From Flagellimonas amphidinii (lineage in GTDB: Bacteria; Bacteroidota; Bacteroidia; Flavobacteriales; Flavobacteriaceae): DNA of 64,000 nt. The stretch spans positions 1 through 64,000 of the forward strand of contig NZ_JABFNN010000017.1 in assembly GCF_013090115.1 (NCBI RefSeq), read 5' to 3'. Below are positions 17,751-26,145 of the stretch, one piece after another (positions within the stretch are counted from its first letter, which is position 1; each line of letters opens with the position of its first letter). Made by a program: the position numbers and the translations under genes. The notes under the pieces are model-generated. The model worked only from the letters and a program-made list of their open reading frames with translations, had not been told where the DNA came from and searched no databases.

Positions 17751-19442
17751 ATGCAACTATCGGAACAGGAAATCGTTCGAAGGGAAAAATTGGCCAAACT
17801 CAGGGAAATGGGAATCAACCCGTATCCCGCACCGTTATATCCAGTTGATGCTACTTCCAAGAGCATCAAGGACAGTTTTGAAGAGGGTAAAAAGGTGGTG
17901 ATTTCCGGTAGATTGATGTCGCGTAGAATTCAGGGCAAGGCCTCTTTTGCCGAGTTGCAAGACAGTGAAGGTCGTATTCAGGTCTATTTCAATAGAGATG
18001 AAATTTGTCCGGGTGAGGATAAGACCCACTACAACGAAGTCTACAAAAAATTGCTGGATATTGGGGATTTTATCGGTGTGGAAGGTGAGCTTTTCACCAC
18101 CCAAGTTGGTGAAAAAACCGTTATGGTCAAAAATTTCACCTTGTTGAGCAAGGCGTTGCGTCCTTTGCCACTACCGAAGGTAGATGCGGAAGGAAACACC
18201 TATGATGAGTTCAATGACCCAGAACTTCGCTATCGTCAGCGTTATGTGGATTTGGTGGTCAACCCATCCGTGAAGGATACTTTCATTAAAAGGACGAAGA
18301 TTACTAATAGTATTCGTGAGTTTTATAATGAAAGAGGATACTTGGAGGTGGAAACTCCAATTTTGCAACCCATTCCAGGCGGAGCTGCGGCCCGTCCTTT
18401 TTTGACCCATCACAATGCATTGAACATCCCGTTGTACTTGAGAATTGCCAATGAATTATATCTAAAAAGATTGATTGTTGGTGGATTTGACGGAGTCTAC
18501 GAATTTTCCAAAGATTTCCGGAACGAAGGTATGGATCGTACCCATAATCCAGAATTTACGGTAATGGAACTTTATGTAGCCTACAAAGATTACCACTGGA
18601 TGATGGATACCACCGAAGCACTTTTGGAAAAAGTGGCCATTGATGCCACCGGAAGCACCAAAGTACAGGTCGGTGACCATGAAATTGAATTCAAGGCACC
18701 TTACCCAAGAGTTCCAATTTTGGAAGCCATAAAAATCCATACAGGATATGATGTGGCCGGAATGGATGAAAACCAACTCCGCGAAGTGGCCCAAAAACTG
18801 GATATTGAGGTGGACGAAACCATGGGCGTGGGAAAACTCATTGATGAAATTTTCGGGGAAAAATGTGAGCACCATTACATTCAACCCACCTTCATTACGG
18901 ACTATCCCAAGGAAATGAGCCCTTTGACCAAAGAACACCGAAGCAACCCTGCCCTTACGGAGCGTTTTGAATTGATGGTAAACGGCAAAGAATTGGCCAA
19001 TGCCTATTCTGAGCTTAACGACCCCATAGATCAACGGGAACGTTTTGAGGATCAATTGCGACTTTCAGAGAAAGGGGATGACGAGGCCATGTTCATTGAT
19101 CAGGATTTTCTACGTGCCCTGGAATATGGTATGCCGCCAACTTCTGGCATCGGAATTGGCATAGATCGTTTGGTAATGTTGATGACGAACAATTCCTCCA
19201 TTCAAGAGGTGTTGTTCTTCCCACAGATGCGACCAGAGAAAAAGCAGGTAGAGCTTACTGAAGAGGAAAAAATTATCATGGATATTCTTAAGCCTATTGG
19301 TGAAATGCCCTTGGCCGACCTCAAGGCAAAAGCTAGCCTGAGTGGCAAAAAATGGGACAAGAGCACAAAGAACTTATCAAAATTGGGCTTACTCGCAGTA
19401 GAAAAAAATGAAGAGGGGCTCATCGCCCTGTTGAAACAATAA
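17751..19442 (+). CDS. lysS: Lysyl-tRNA synthetase, class II
   Basis: Charges tRNA-Lys with lysine in the cytoplasm. At 563 residues it is about 60 longer than the E. coli enzyme. The order is an OB-fold anticodon domain ([22 protein letters not shown]), motif 2 ([20 protein letters not shown]) and motif 3 ([13 protein letters not shown]). The extra C-terminal part (from about residue 505) is a charged helical tail, [41 protein letters not shown], seen in Bacteroidetes LysS and of unknown role. A terminator hairpin lies just upstream; the SLC13 gene follows 46 bases downstream. Confidence 0.98.
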   Translation: MQLSEQEIVRREKLAKLREMGINPYPAPLYPVDATSKSIKDSFEEGKKVVISGRLMSRRIQGKASFAELQDSEGRIQVYFNRDEICPGEDKTHYNEVYKKLLDIGDFIGVEGELFTTQVGEKTVMVKNFTLLSKALRPLPLPKVDAEGNTYDEFNDPELRYRQRYVDLVVNPSVKDTFIKRTKITNSIREFYNERGYLEVETPILQPIPGGAAARPFLTHHNALNIPLYLRIANELYLKRLIVGGFDGVYEFSKDFRNEGMDRTHNPEFTVMELYVAYKDYHWMMDTTEALLEKVAIDATGSTKVQVGDHEIEFKAPYPRVPILEAIKIHTGYDVAGMDENQLREVAQKLDIEVDETMGVGKLIDEIFGEKCEHHYIQPTFITDYPKEMSPLTKEHRSNPALTERFELMVNGKELANAYSELNDPIDQRERFEDQLRLSEKGDDEAMFIDQDFLRALEYGMPPTSGIGIGIDRLVMLMTNNSSIQEVLFFPQMRPEKKQVELTEEEKIIMDILKPIGEMPLADLKAKASLSGKKWDKSTKNLSKLGLLAVEKNEEGLIALLKQ

Positions 19443-19488
19443 TTCGAAAATTTTTAAATTTTCATAAAAAATTATAGCTTAGAACCCA

Positions 19489-20919
19489 ATGGAACTAAGC
19501 AAAAAACTAGGGCTGCTATTGGGCCCTGTCATATTTCTACTTCTCGTTAGCTTACCGATAGAACTCATTTCAGAAAAAGGAGACCCTGTAATTGCCGTAG
19601 CAGTTTGGATGCTCATATGGTGGATTACAGAGGCCGTTTCCATTTCGGTCACTGCACTATTGCCCCTGCTCCTATTCCCAATTTTAAAAGTGTTGCCCAT
19701 TGCGGAGGTAGGCGCCAATTATGGCAGTCCCATTGTGTTTTTGTTCTTCGGTGGATTTGTCATGGCCCTCGCCTTGGAGAAGGTGAATCTTCACAAGCGC
19801 ATTGCATTGAACATTATTAAACTTACGGGCACCACGCCAAACAAGGTCATACTGGGTTTTATGATTGCCACTGGCTCACTAAGCATGTGGATCAGTAATA
19901 CGGCAAGCACTGTGGTTATGCTACCAATTGCTTTATCGGTAATTAATTTATTGATCAATGACGAGGATGGATTTACCAAAAACGATAGAAACTTTGCACT
20001 AAGTGTCATGTTGGGCATAGCCTTTTCGGCAAATGCAGGTGGTATTGCAACTGTAATTGGAACACCTCCAAATTCTGTTTTGATCGGACTCTTGGAAAAT
20101 GAATACAATACTGAGATTTCTTTTTTAAAATGGATGACATTGGGACTACCCCTTTCCATCATTCTAATCGGAATCAGTTATCTGGTTTTGGTCAAATGGA
20201 TGTTTCCTAATCGGGACTTACAATTCAATGCATCCAAAGAGGTCATACAAACAGAACTTTACAAATTGGGGCCAACTTCAGGGAAGGAAAAGTTGGTCTT
20301 GGTCATTTTTGGGGTCACCGTATTCCTTTGGATCTTTAGAACGTTGATCAACAATATTTTTCCCGGTCTTGGGCTATCGGATACCATGATCAGTATTTTT
20401 GCCGCCATAGCCTTATTTGCTGTCCCATACAACTTGAAAAAAGGGGATTTTATCATTCGATGGGGAGATACTTCTAAACTGGCATGGGGTATACTCATTC
20501 TTTTTGGGGGAGGACTTGCACTAGCCAAAGGGATGTCTTCAAGCGGTATTGTAGATATTGTTGCCAATGCTATTGCAAATAGTGAAATCAGTGTTCTTTT
20601 TACAGCTTCTTTGCTTATCCTCCTAATGTTGTTTATGACAGAATTGATGAGCAATGTGGCACTTGTGGCTGTTTTGGCACCTGTTGTAGCCGGTATAGCC
20701 ATAGGTCTGGATATTCCCATTCTCTATTTGCTAATACCCGTTACCATAGCTAGTAGTTGTGCCTTTATGTTACCGATGGCTACTCCCCCCAACGCTATAG
20801 TCTTTGCCAGTGGCCATGTAAGGGTCTCACAAATGGCCAGGGTCGGGGTTATTTTGAACCTCATTTCCGTGGTCCTATTGATTTTGGTCTTCCAGTTTGT
20901 ACTGCCTTTACTGTTCTAA
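19489..20919 (+). CDS. SLC13/DASS-family sodium-coupled anion transporter
   Basis: A 476-residue inner-membrane protein with about 11-12 hydrophobic helices. Both halves carry the family's re-entrant substrate/Na+ motifs: WISNTASTVVMLPIALS in the first and MTELMSNVALVAVLAPVVAG in the second. The C-terminal signature SCAFMLPMATPPNAIVFASGHV is also characteristic. Members import dicarboxylates, citrate or sulfate with Na+; the substrate here cannot be told. It is transcribed in the same direction as lysS and ends at a terminator. Confidence 0.93.
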   Translation: MELSKKLGLLLGPVIFLLLVSLPIELISEKGDPVIAVAVWMLIWWITEAVSISVTALLPLLLFPILKVLPIAEVGANYGSPIVFLFFGGFVMALALEKVNLHKRIALNIIKLTGTTPNKVILGFMIATGSLSMWISNTASTVVMLPIALSVINLLINDEDGFTKNDRNFALSVMLGIAFSANAGGIATVIGTPPNSVLIGLLENEYNTEISFLKWMTLGLPLSIILIGISYLVLVKWMFPNRDLQFNASKEVIQTELYKLGPTSGKEKLVLVIFGVTVFLWIFRTLINNIFPGLGLSDTMISIFAAIALFAVPYNLKKGDFIIRWGDTSKLAWGILILFGGGLALAKGMSSSGIVDIVANAIANSEISVLFTASLLILLMLFMTELMSNVALVAVLAPVVAGIAIGLDIPILYLLIPVTIASSCAFMLPMATPPNAIVFASGHVRVSQMARVGVILNLISVVLLILVFQFVLPLLF

Positions 20920-20927
20920 AAATACAA

Positions 20928-20963
20928 AAGGCCCCAACTTCCATAAAAGCTGGGGCCCTTGAC
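20928..20963. terminator. Bidirectional terminator hairpin
   Basis: Arms AAAAGGCCCCAACTT and AAGCTGGGGCCCTT form a GC-rich stem with one imperfect position, between the convergent SLC13 gene and the acidic repeat gene at 21004. Confidence 0.65.
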
Positions 20964-21003
20964 AAACTAACTCAAAAAAATGTAAAAAACTAACTCAACT
21001 AAC

Positions 21004-21306
21004 TTAACTTGTATAGGGGTCAAAGTCTGATGGAAGGAATTCCATCGTCTCAAATCCTAATTCGATTTCTTCACACTCATCAATAAAATTGATGGCAGAT
21101 ACTGAAAACTTACCTTGGTAAGGATCAAAATTTTCTGGAAGGTATTCTGCAGTATCAAACCCTAAATCCAAAGATTGGTCGTCTTCAATAAATTCTACTT
21201 TATTAATATCAAATTCCTCAAGGGACATTTCTTTTTCGTTGGCCTTGGTTATGGTTACCATCATGGTTCCTACCAGCATTGCCATTATTAGATTTCGTTG
21301 TTTCAT
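21004..21306 (-). CDS. Exported acidic repeat protein, two 35-residue repeats
   Basis: A 100-residue protein with a signal peptide (to about residue 22, TKAN). The mature part is two copies of a 35-residue acidic repeat: FIEDDQSLDLGFDTAEYLP then ENFDPY, and FIDECEEIELGFETMEFLP then SDFDPY. It is a shorter paralogue of the protein at 21664, whose repeats match the same pattern (F-I-E-D/E, L-G-F-x-T, Y-L-P-x-x-F-x-P-Y). I recognise no named domain. The start is the ATG at 21306; 14 codons further upstream are open but precede the signal peptide. A TACCTTTG -7 element lies at 21334-21341. Confidence 0.72.
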   Translation of the reverse strand: MKQRNLIMAMLVGTMMVTITKANEKEMSLEEFDINKVEFIEDDQSLDLGFDTAEYLPENFDPYQGKFSVSAINFIDECEEIELGFETMEFLPSDFDPYTS

Positions 21307-21591
21307 GATTGCCGCTTTACTTGATTTACAATACAAAGGTATAACCACAAATTCCTAAGATTATTACAATTAGTTTTTCGTTAACGAACCTAGTAAAATA
21401 GGTCAAAAGACAGATTTTTAACACTTTGTGCTTTTCATTGTAAAACCTATAGCTTCCAGTAGCAAACCTTGTCAGATTGATACTGTTAAAACGGTTTTTT
21501 TAACATTTACATTTTATGATTATCGGTGTTATTTTTTTGTTAATCTGAAGCAGGCAGGCCAGTTCATTCAAAAAAAGAGATGAATCCCAAT

Positions 21592-21618
21592 AAAAAAAGC
21601 CCTCAAAGAGGGCTTTTT
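21592..21618. terminator. Terminator after the longer acidic repeat gene
   Basis: Stem AAAAAGCCCTC / GAGGGCTTTTT with loop AAA, flanked by A and T runs so it can work on both strands. The remaining sequence from 21349 to 21591 (intergenic between the two repeat genes) shows no gene. Confidence 0.8.
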
Positions 21619-21663
21619 AACTAACTAACTCAAAATTTGTAAAATGAAAACTAAAACATCCTA

Positions 21664-22404
21664 CTACTTAATTGACCCTACGTACGGATCAAAATTTTCA
21701 GGGAGATGCGCTGAGGTATCAAAACCCAAATCTATTTCTTCACTTTCTATGTAGTTGAAAGATGCAACTTCCAAAACATCAGTGTATGGATCAAATCCTT
21801 TTGGCAGTGTATAGCTGCTATCTAGACCCAATTCAAATTCCACTTCTTCCTCTATATATGGAATTGCATTCAAATCCACATAAGGCTCATATGGAGAAAA
21901 CCCTTCTGGAAGATAATCTGCTGTATTAAAACCCAATTCCATGTCTTCCTCTTCCACAAAGTTCAGCCCGTGAACGTCCACTATTTCAGTGTAAGCGTCA
22001 AAACCTTCGGGCAAATATGCCTCGGTTTCAAAACCTGGTTCCAATTCAACTTCGTTTTCTAGATATATAATGGAATTCAAATCAAAATAAGGTTCATAGG
22101 GATTAAAACCCTCGGGAAGATATTCGGAAGTATTAAACCCAAGATCCAACTCCGAGTCATCCTCAATGAACTCTATTTCATCTAAATTCAACTCATAGAA
22201 TCCTCCACTTATATCATTATAAAGATTGAAGGTTTCTGTACTACCCTCTGCATTGATAGTCAATGCAGTAATTTCGTTCTCAAACGTACTGATGGTTGTT
22301 TGCGGGGCGGTCTGTAAGCCCTCCTCCAGCGTACTTTGTTGATCGTTTGCTACGGCGGAACTACCTAAGAGAACACATCCGTAAATCATTAATAACTTGT
22401 TCAT
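21664..22404 (-). CDS. Exported acidic repeat protein, five 34/35-residue repeats
   Basis: A 246-residue exported protein (signal peptide to about residue 20, SAVAN). After a 50-residue Thr/Glu-rich spacer come five acidic repeats. Their LPEGF-type cores sit at residues 96, 131, 165, 200 and 234, alternating 35 and 34 residues apart. Repeats 1, 3 and 5 (EFIEDDSELDLGFNTSEYLP) resemble each other more than repeats 2 and 4 (IEEEVEFELGLDSSYTLP), so the unit is a ~69-residue pair. Strong negative charge and conserved Asn/Asp-Pro-Tyr suggest cation or surface binding, but this is inference. No known family was recognised. Confidence 0.75.
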   Translation of the reverse strand: MNKLLMIYGCVLLGSSAVANDQQSTLEEGLQTAPQTTISTFENEITALTINAEGSTETFNLYNDISGGFYELNLDEIEFIEDDSELDLGFNTSEYLPEGFNPYEPYFDLNSIIYLENEVELEPGFETEAYLPEGFDAYTEIVDVHGLNFVEEEDMELGFNTADYLPEGFSPYEPYVDLNAIPYIEEEVEFELGLDSSYTLPKGFDPYTDVLEVASFNYIESEEIDLGFDTSAHLPENFDPYVGSIK

Positions 22405-22672
22405 TTTTTGATTGAATTTTTTGATTGATATTGTATGCTTATAAGACTGGCCAAATATTCTTTTGTTACACCTATTTTGAAATTTTTATAAAAATTAGAA
22501 TCTTTCTCAGCCCAGCTATAGGTGGGGTTTCAACGGAAACCATCAGTAAAATTCAGGACTCCCAAAGGTTAGTGGTTTTCATAAAAAATTGAGTGTTAAT
22601 AATTATTTAACAGTCAATTTTCATGTTTTTTAAGTTCTTTGGTTCTACCAGAATGCACAAACCGACTAAAAA

Positions 22673-25171
22673 ATGATCAAAAAACAGCTCTTCAGATATA
22701 TTTGTTTCATCATTTTCATAGGAACTTTTCAACCCGCCCAAGCACAACTTTTCAAAAAGAAAAAAAACACTGCTGAACAAAAAAAAGATTCTAAACCCAA
22801 AAAAGGGGATATTCAACCTTATGAAAAAGTGATTACCAAAGAGGCCAAAACAGATAATGGTCTTTTTAGTGTGCACCAAGTTGATGACAAATATTTCTAT
22901 GAAATTCCCGATTCCTTATTTAATAGGGAAATGTTAATGGTGAGCAGAATTTCAAAGACTGCCACTGGAATTGGTTTTGGTGGAGGTAAAATCAACACGC
23001 AGGTATTGCGTTGGGAGAAAAAACCAAAAAAGGTCTTGTTACGTGTAGTTTCTTACGGAAATGTTGCCGCTGATTCATTACCTGTTCATGAGGCAGTGGT
23101 CAATTCCAATTTTGAACCCGTTCTTTTTGCCTTCAACATAAAGGCCCTCAACAAAAAGGACTCCCTCAATCCTGCTACAGTCATAGAAGTAGATCCATTG
23201 TTTTCAAAGGATGTGAATGCCATTGGTATGCCAGATGGGCATAGAAAACGTTACAAAGTGAGCCGTTTAGATGGGGAACGAAGCTATATTGAGTCCCTAA
23301 AAAGTTATCCCTTAAATATTGAAGCACGTCATGTAAAAACCTACATAGCCAAAGAACCCCCAAGCAATGCCAGTACGGGCTCTATTTCCATAGAAATTAA
23401 TAATTCTATGATTCTGTTGCCCAAGGAACCTATGAAACGTAGGTACTTTGATGAGCGTGTGGGATGGTTTGCCAGAGGTCAAGTAGATTATGGTTTAGAT
23501 GCCCAGGAAAGCAAAACGATTAGGTATTTGGACCGTTGGCGTTTGGAGGTCAAAGAAGAGGATATTGAAAAATATAAAGCTGGTGAACTGGTGGAACCCA
23601 AAAAACCTATCATATATTATGTAGATAGAGCTACGCCTAAAAAGTGGGTTCCTTATATAAAACAAGGTATAGAAGATTGGCAAGTGGCCTTCGAAGCAGC
23701 TGGCTTTAAAAATGCCATTATTGCCAAAGACCCGCCTACTCCTGAGGAAAATCCCGAATGGTCGCCAGAAGATGTAAGGTATTCGGTGGTCCGCTACTTA
23801 GCTTCCCCCATTCCCAATGCCAACGGCCCCCATGTAAGCGATCCTAGGAGTGGTGAAATTTTGGAATCCGATATCAATTGGTATCATAATGTAATGACTT
23901 TGTTGCGAAACTGGTTTTTTGTACAAACAGCTACCATCAACCCTAATGCACGTAATGTAGCATTCAAAGATGAAATTATGGGACGTTTGATTCGGTTTGT
24001 GTCTTCGCATGAAGTGGGCCACACCCTCGGTCTTCCACATAATATGGGAAGTAGTGTAGCATATCCTGTGGATTCACTCAGGTCTGCAAGTTTTACCCAA
24101 AAATATGGCACCGCTCCATCCATCATGGATTATGCAAGATTCAACTATGTGGCACAGCCGGGTGATGATGGGGTAGCTTTGATGCCCAATATTGGCTTGT
24201 ACGATAAATATTCCATCAGATGGGGCTATAAACCCATATTGGATGTATCAGCAGAGGAAGAAAAACCTATTTTGAACAGTTGGATACGTGCTCATGAAAA
24301 TGACCCTATGTACCGATTTGGACACCAACAGATAGGAGATATACATGACCCCAGCTCACAAACCGAAGATTTAGGGGATAATGCCATTAAAGCTAGTATA
24401 TATGGTATTGAAAATTTAAAACGTATAGTCCCAAATCTGATGGAGTGGACCACAGAGGATGGCAAAAACTATGATGACCTTGAAACTTTATATGGCCAAG
24501 TGATAGGTCAGTTTCAACGCTATATGGGACATGTTTCCAATAATATTGGAGGTGTTTATGAGTACCATAAAACTGCAGATCAAGAAGGGGCCGTATATAC
24601 CCATGTGGACAAGGACCATCAAAAAAACTGTATGACCTTTATGCAGGAGCAACTTTTTGCAACACCTGAATGGTTGATAGACCAAGAAATTTTTAATAAA
24701 GTACAATATTCTGGTTCCGTGGAACGAATCAGGGCAGTTCAGGTCCGATATTTGAACAACATTCTTCATTTGGGCAAAATGGCAAGAATCATTGAAAATG
24801 AAACCATCAACGGAAATGATGCCTACGGGTTATTGCAAATGACGCGTGACCTACGTCAGGGTCTATGGTCAGAACTACGCAATGGTAAAACCATAGATAC
24901 ATACCGAAGAAATTTGCAAAAAGCCCATATTGATCGCCTCGAATACTTAATGACTGCGGAAAATCAGAAAAAATTATCAGATTTTGGAGGTTACAGAAAA
25001 TCCACAGTGGTCAACACAAGTCAATCTGACATTCGTTCTGTGGCACGAGCAGAACTTAACAATCTTAAAAGAGATATCAGAAACGGTCTTGGGAGAATTT
25101 CAGATACCATGAGCAGGTATCACCTTCAGGACGCGTTGGAACGTATAGATGCCATTTTGAATCCAAAATAA
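22673..25171 (+). CDS. Secreted zinc-dependent metalloprotease (DUF5117/DUF5118 type)
   Basis: An 832-residue exported protein. A signal peptide (to about residue 25, AQAQ) is followed by a Lys-rich stretch, a beta-rich region, then the catalytic core. The metzincin-like zinc motif is SSHEVGHTLGLPHNMGSS (HEVGH at about residues 446-450, third ligand His in LPHN). TAPSIMDYARFNYVAQPGD provides the Met-turn-like segment. It belongs to the large 'zinc-dependent metalloprotease' family with DUF5117 and DUF5118 regions, common in Bacteroidetes. Substrates are unknown. It is monocistronic. Confidence 0.92.
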   Translation: MIKKQLFRYICFIIFIGTFQPAQAQLFKKKKNTAEQKKDSKPKKGDIQPYEKVITKEAKTDNGLFSVHQVDDKYFYEIPDSLFNREMLMVSRISKTATGIGFGGGKINTQVLRWEKKPKKVLLRVVSYGNVAADSLPVHEAVVNSNFEPVLFAFNIKALNKKDSLNPATVIEVDPLFSKDVNAIGMPDGHRKRYKVSRLDGERSYIESLKSYPLNIEARHVKTYIAKEPPSNASTGSISIEINNSMILLPKEPMKRRYFDERVGWFARGQVDYGLDAQESKTIRYLDRWRLEVKEEDIEKYKAGELVEPKKPIIYYVDRATPKKWVPYIKQGIEDWQVAFEAAGFKNAIIAKDPPTPEENPEWSPEDVRYSVVRYLASPIPNANGPHVSDPRSGEILESDINWYHNVMTLLRNWFFVQTATINPNARNVAFKDEIMGRLIRFVSSHEVGHTLGLPHNMGSSVAYPVDSLRSASFTQKYGTAPSIMDYARFNYVAQPGDDGVALMPNIGLYDKYSIRWGYKPILDVSAEEEKPILNSWIRAHENDPMYRFGHQQIGDIHDPSSQTEDLGDNAIKASIYGIENLKRIVPNLMEWTTEDGKNYDDLETLYGQVIGQFQRYMGHVSNNIGGVYEYHKTADQEGAVYTHVDKDHQKNCMTFMQEQLFATPEWLIDQEIFNKVQYSGSVERIRAVQVRYLNNILHLGKMARIIENETINGNDAYGLLQMTRDLRQGLWSELRNGKTIDTYRRNLQKAHIDRLEYLMTAENQKKLSDFGGYRKSTVVNTSQSDIRSVARAELNNLKRDIRNGLGRISDTMSRYHLQDALERIDAILNPK

Positions 25172-25346
25172 GTATTCTTTTTTGTAGGTTTTTACTTCAT
25201 GTTAAGCAGGTTTTTCAGAAGACCATGCATTTTGTCGATTATACCATACATTTCATCCCCTTCACATCTAAAAATGAACGTTTCGCAACATATGATGGGG
25301 ATTAAAAAATGGTTTCCCTAATTTAGTAGTCCCAAATCTCAAAATC

Positions 25347-25538
25347 ATGACCTACAAAACAAAAAGCCTTATCTATTTTGCCTGCTTTTTTGCCGCCTGT
25401 CTATTCTATTATGGTATAGAAGAGCAAGAAAACTTCACAAATCAATTAGATTCCAAAACTTTCGTTGAAGCTGATTATGAGGATGTTGACGAACTTTTGG
25501 AAGAAACCCAAAATGATTTTGAAGAGGACCAAAAGTAG
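25347..25538 (+). CDS. Small acidic membrane-anchored protein
   Basis: A 63-residue protein with one hydrophobic helix (SLIYFACFFAACLFYYGI) and then a strongly acidic tail (DYEDVDELLEETQNDFEEDQ). It is not recognised. Its ATG and acidic coding pattern support a real gene, and the frame is clean, but no homologue can be named from sight. It lies between two exported proteins. Confidence 0.5.
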   Translation: MTYKTKSLIYFACFFAACLFYYGIEEQENFTNQLDSKTFVEADYEDVDELLEETQNDFEEDQK

Positions 25539-25639
25539 TCTTCTACAATCCTCTGTTAAAAGCTTCATAAACCTTGAATGATGGTTAAACCATTGGTCAC
25601 AAGTCATGTCCAATAACCAAATCATTTAATAATAAACAT

Positions 25640-26086
25640 ATGAAACGATTAGCAGTAGCATTGATGCTTTTGACCACAGTAGGGGTCATGGCACAAAGAC
25701 ATGAAGGACGCCAAATGCGGGAAGTCGAAAAAATGGATATGACCGCTGAACAAATGGCAACCCTTCATACCAAAAAATTAACATTAGCCCTTGATTTGAG
25801 TCAAGCACAACAAAACCAGATTATGCAAATTAGTTTGGAAGATGCAGAAGCTCGAAAAAGCAAATGGGAAGAAGTTAAAGTCAAAAAAGAAGGTGGGGAA
25901 TGGACAAAACCTACACCTGATGAGCGATTTGAAATGGAAAATGCACGTTTGGACCGTCAAATTGCCCATCAACAAAAAATGAAAGAGGTATTATCTGATG
26001 AACAATACCAAACTTGGAAAAAAATGAAACATAGGAAAGCTATGTATAGCAAAAAGAAAATGCAGGAGAAGGGAAGAAGAGGATAG
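25640..26086 (+). CDS. Periplasmic Spy/CpxP-like helical protein
   Basis: A 148-residue exported protein (signal peptide to MAQ, about residue 18). The mature part is helical and basic: MDMTAEQMATLHTKKLTLALDLSQAQQNQIMQI, a long Lys/Glu-rich region, then MKEVLSDEQYQTWKKMKHRK. The paired 'L-x-L-x-x-x-Q' and 'L-x-x-x-Q-x-x-x-W' elements are the pattern of DUF4890/Spy-like proteins, which act as periplasmic chaperones or metal/stress responders. It ends at a shared terminator with the convergent PhoD gene. Confidence 0.7.
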   Translation: MKRLAVALMLLTTVGVMAQRHEGRQMREVEKMDMTAEQMATLHTKKLTLALDLSQAQQNQIMQISLEDAEARKSKWEEVKVKKEGGEWTKPTPDERFEMENARLDRQIAHQQKMKEVLSDEQYQTWKKMKHRKAMYSKKKMQEKGRRG

Positions 26087-26103
26087 TGTTTTTTGTTGAT
26101 TTT

Positions 26104-26140
26104 AGAAGCCGCGCCAGCCATGTACGCGGCTTCTTTTTTA
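26104..26140. terminator. Bidirectional terminator
   Basis: Perfect 10-bp stem AGAAGCCGCG / CGCGGCTTCT with an 11-base loop and a T6 tail on the plus strand. It separates the Spy-like gene and the convergent phosphatase gene. Confidence 0.88.
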
Positions 26141-26145
26141 TAATT

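Noticed and set aside
21004..22404. Regular repeats as a CRISPR array
   Set aside because: The repeats are coding, differ between copies at DNA level and have no spacer structure.
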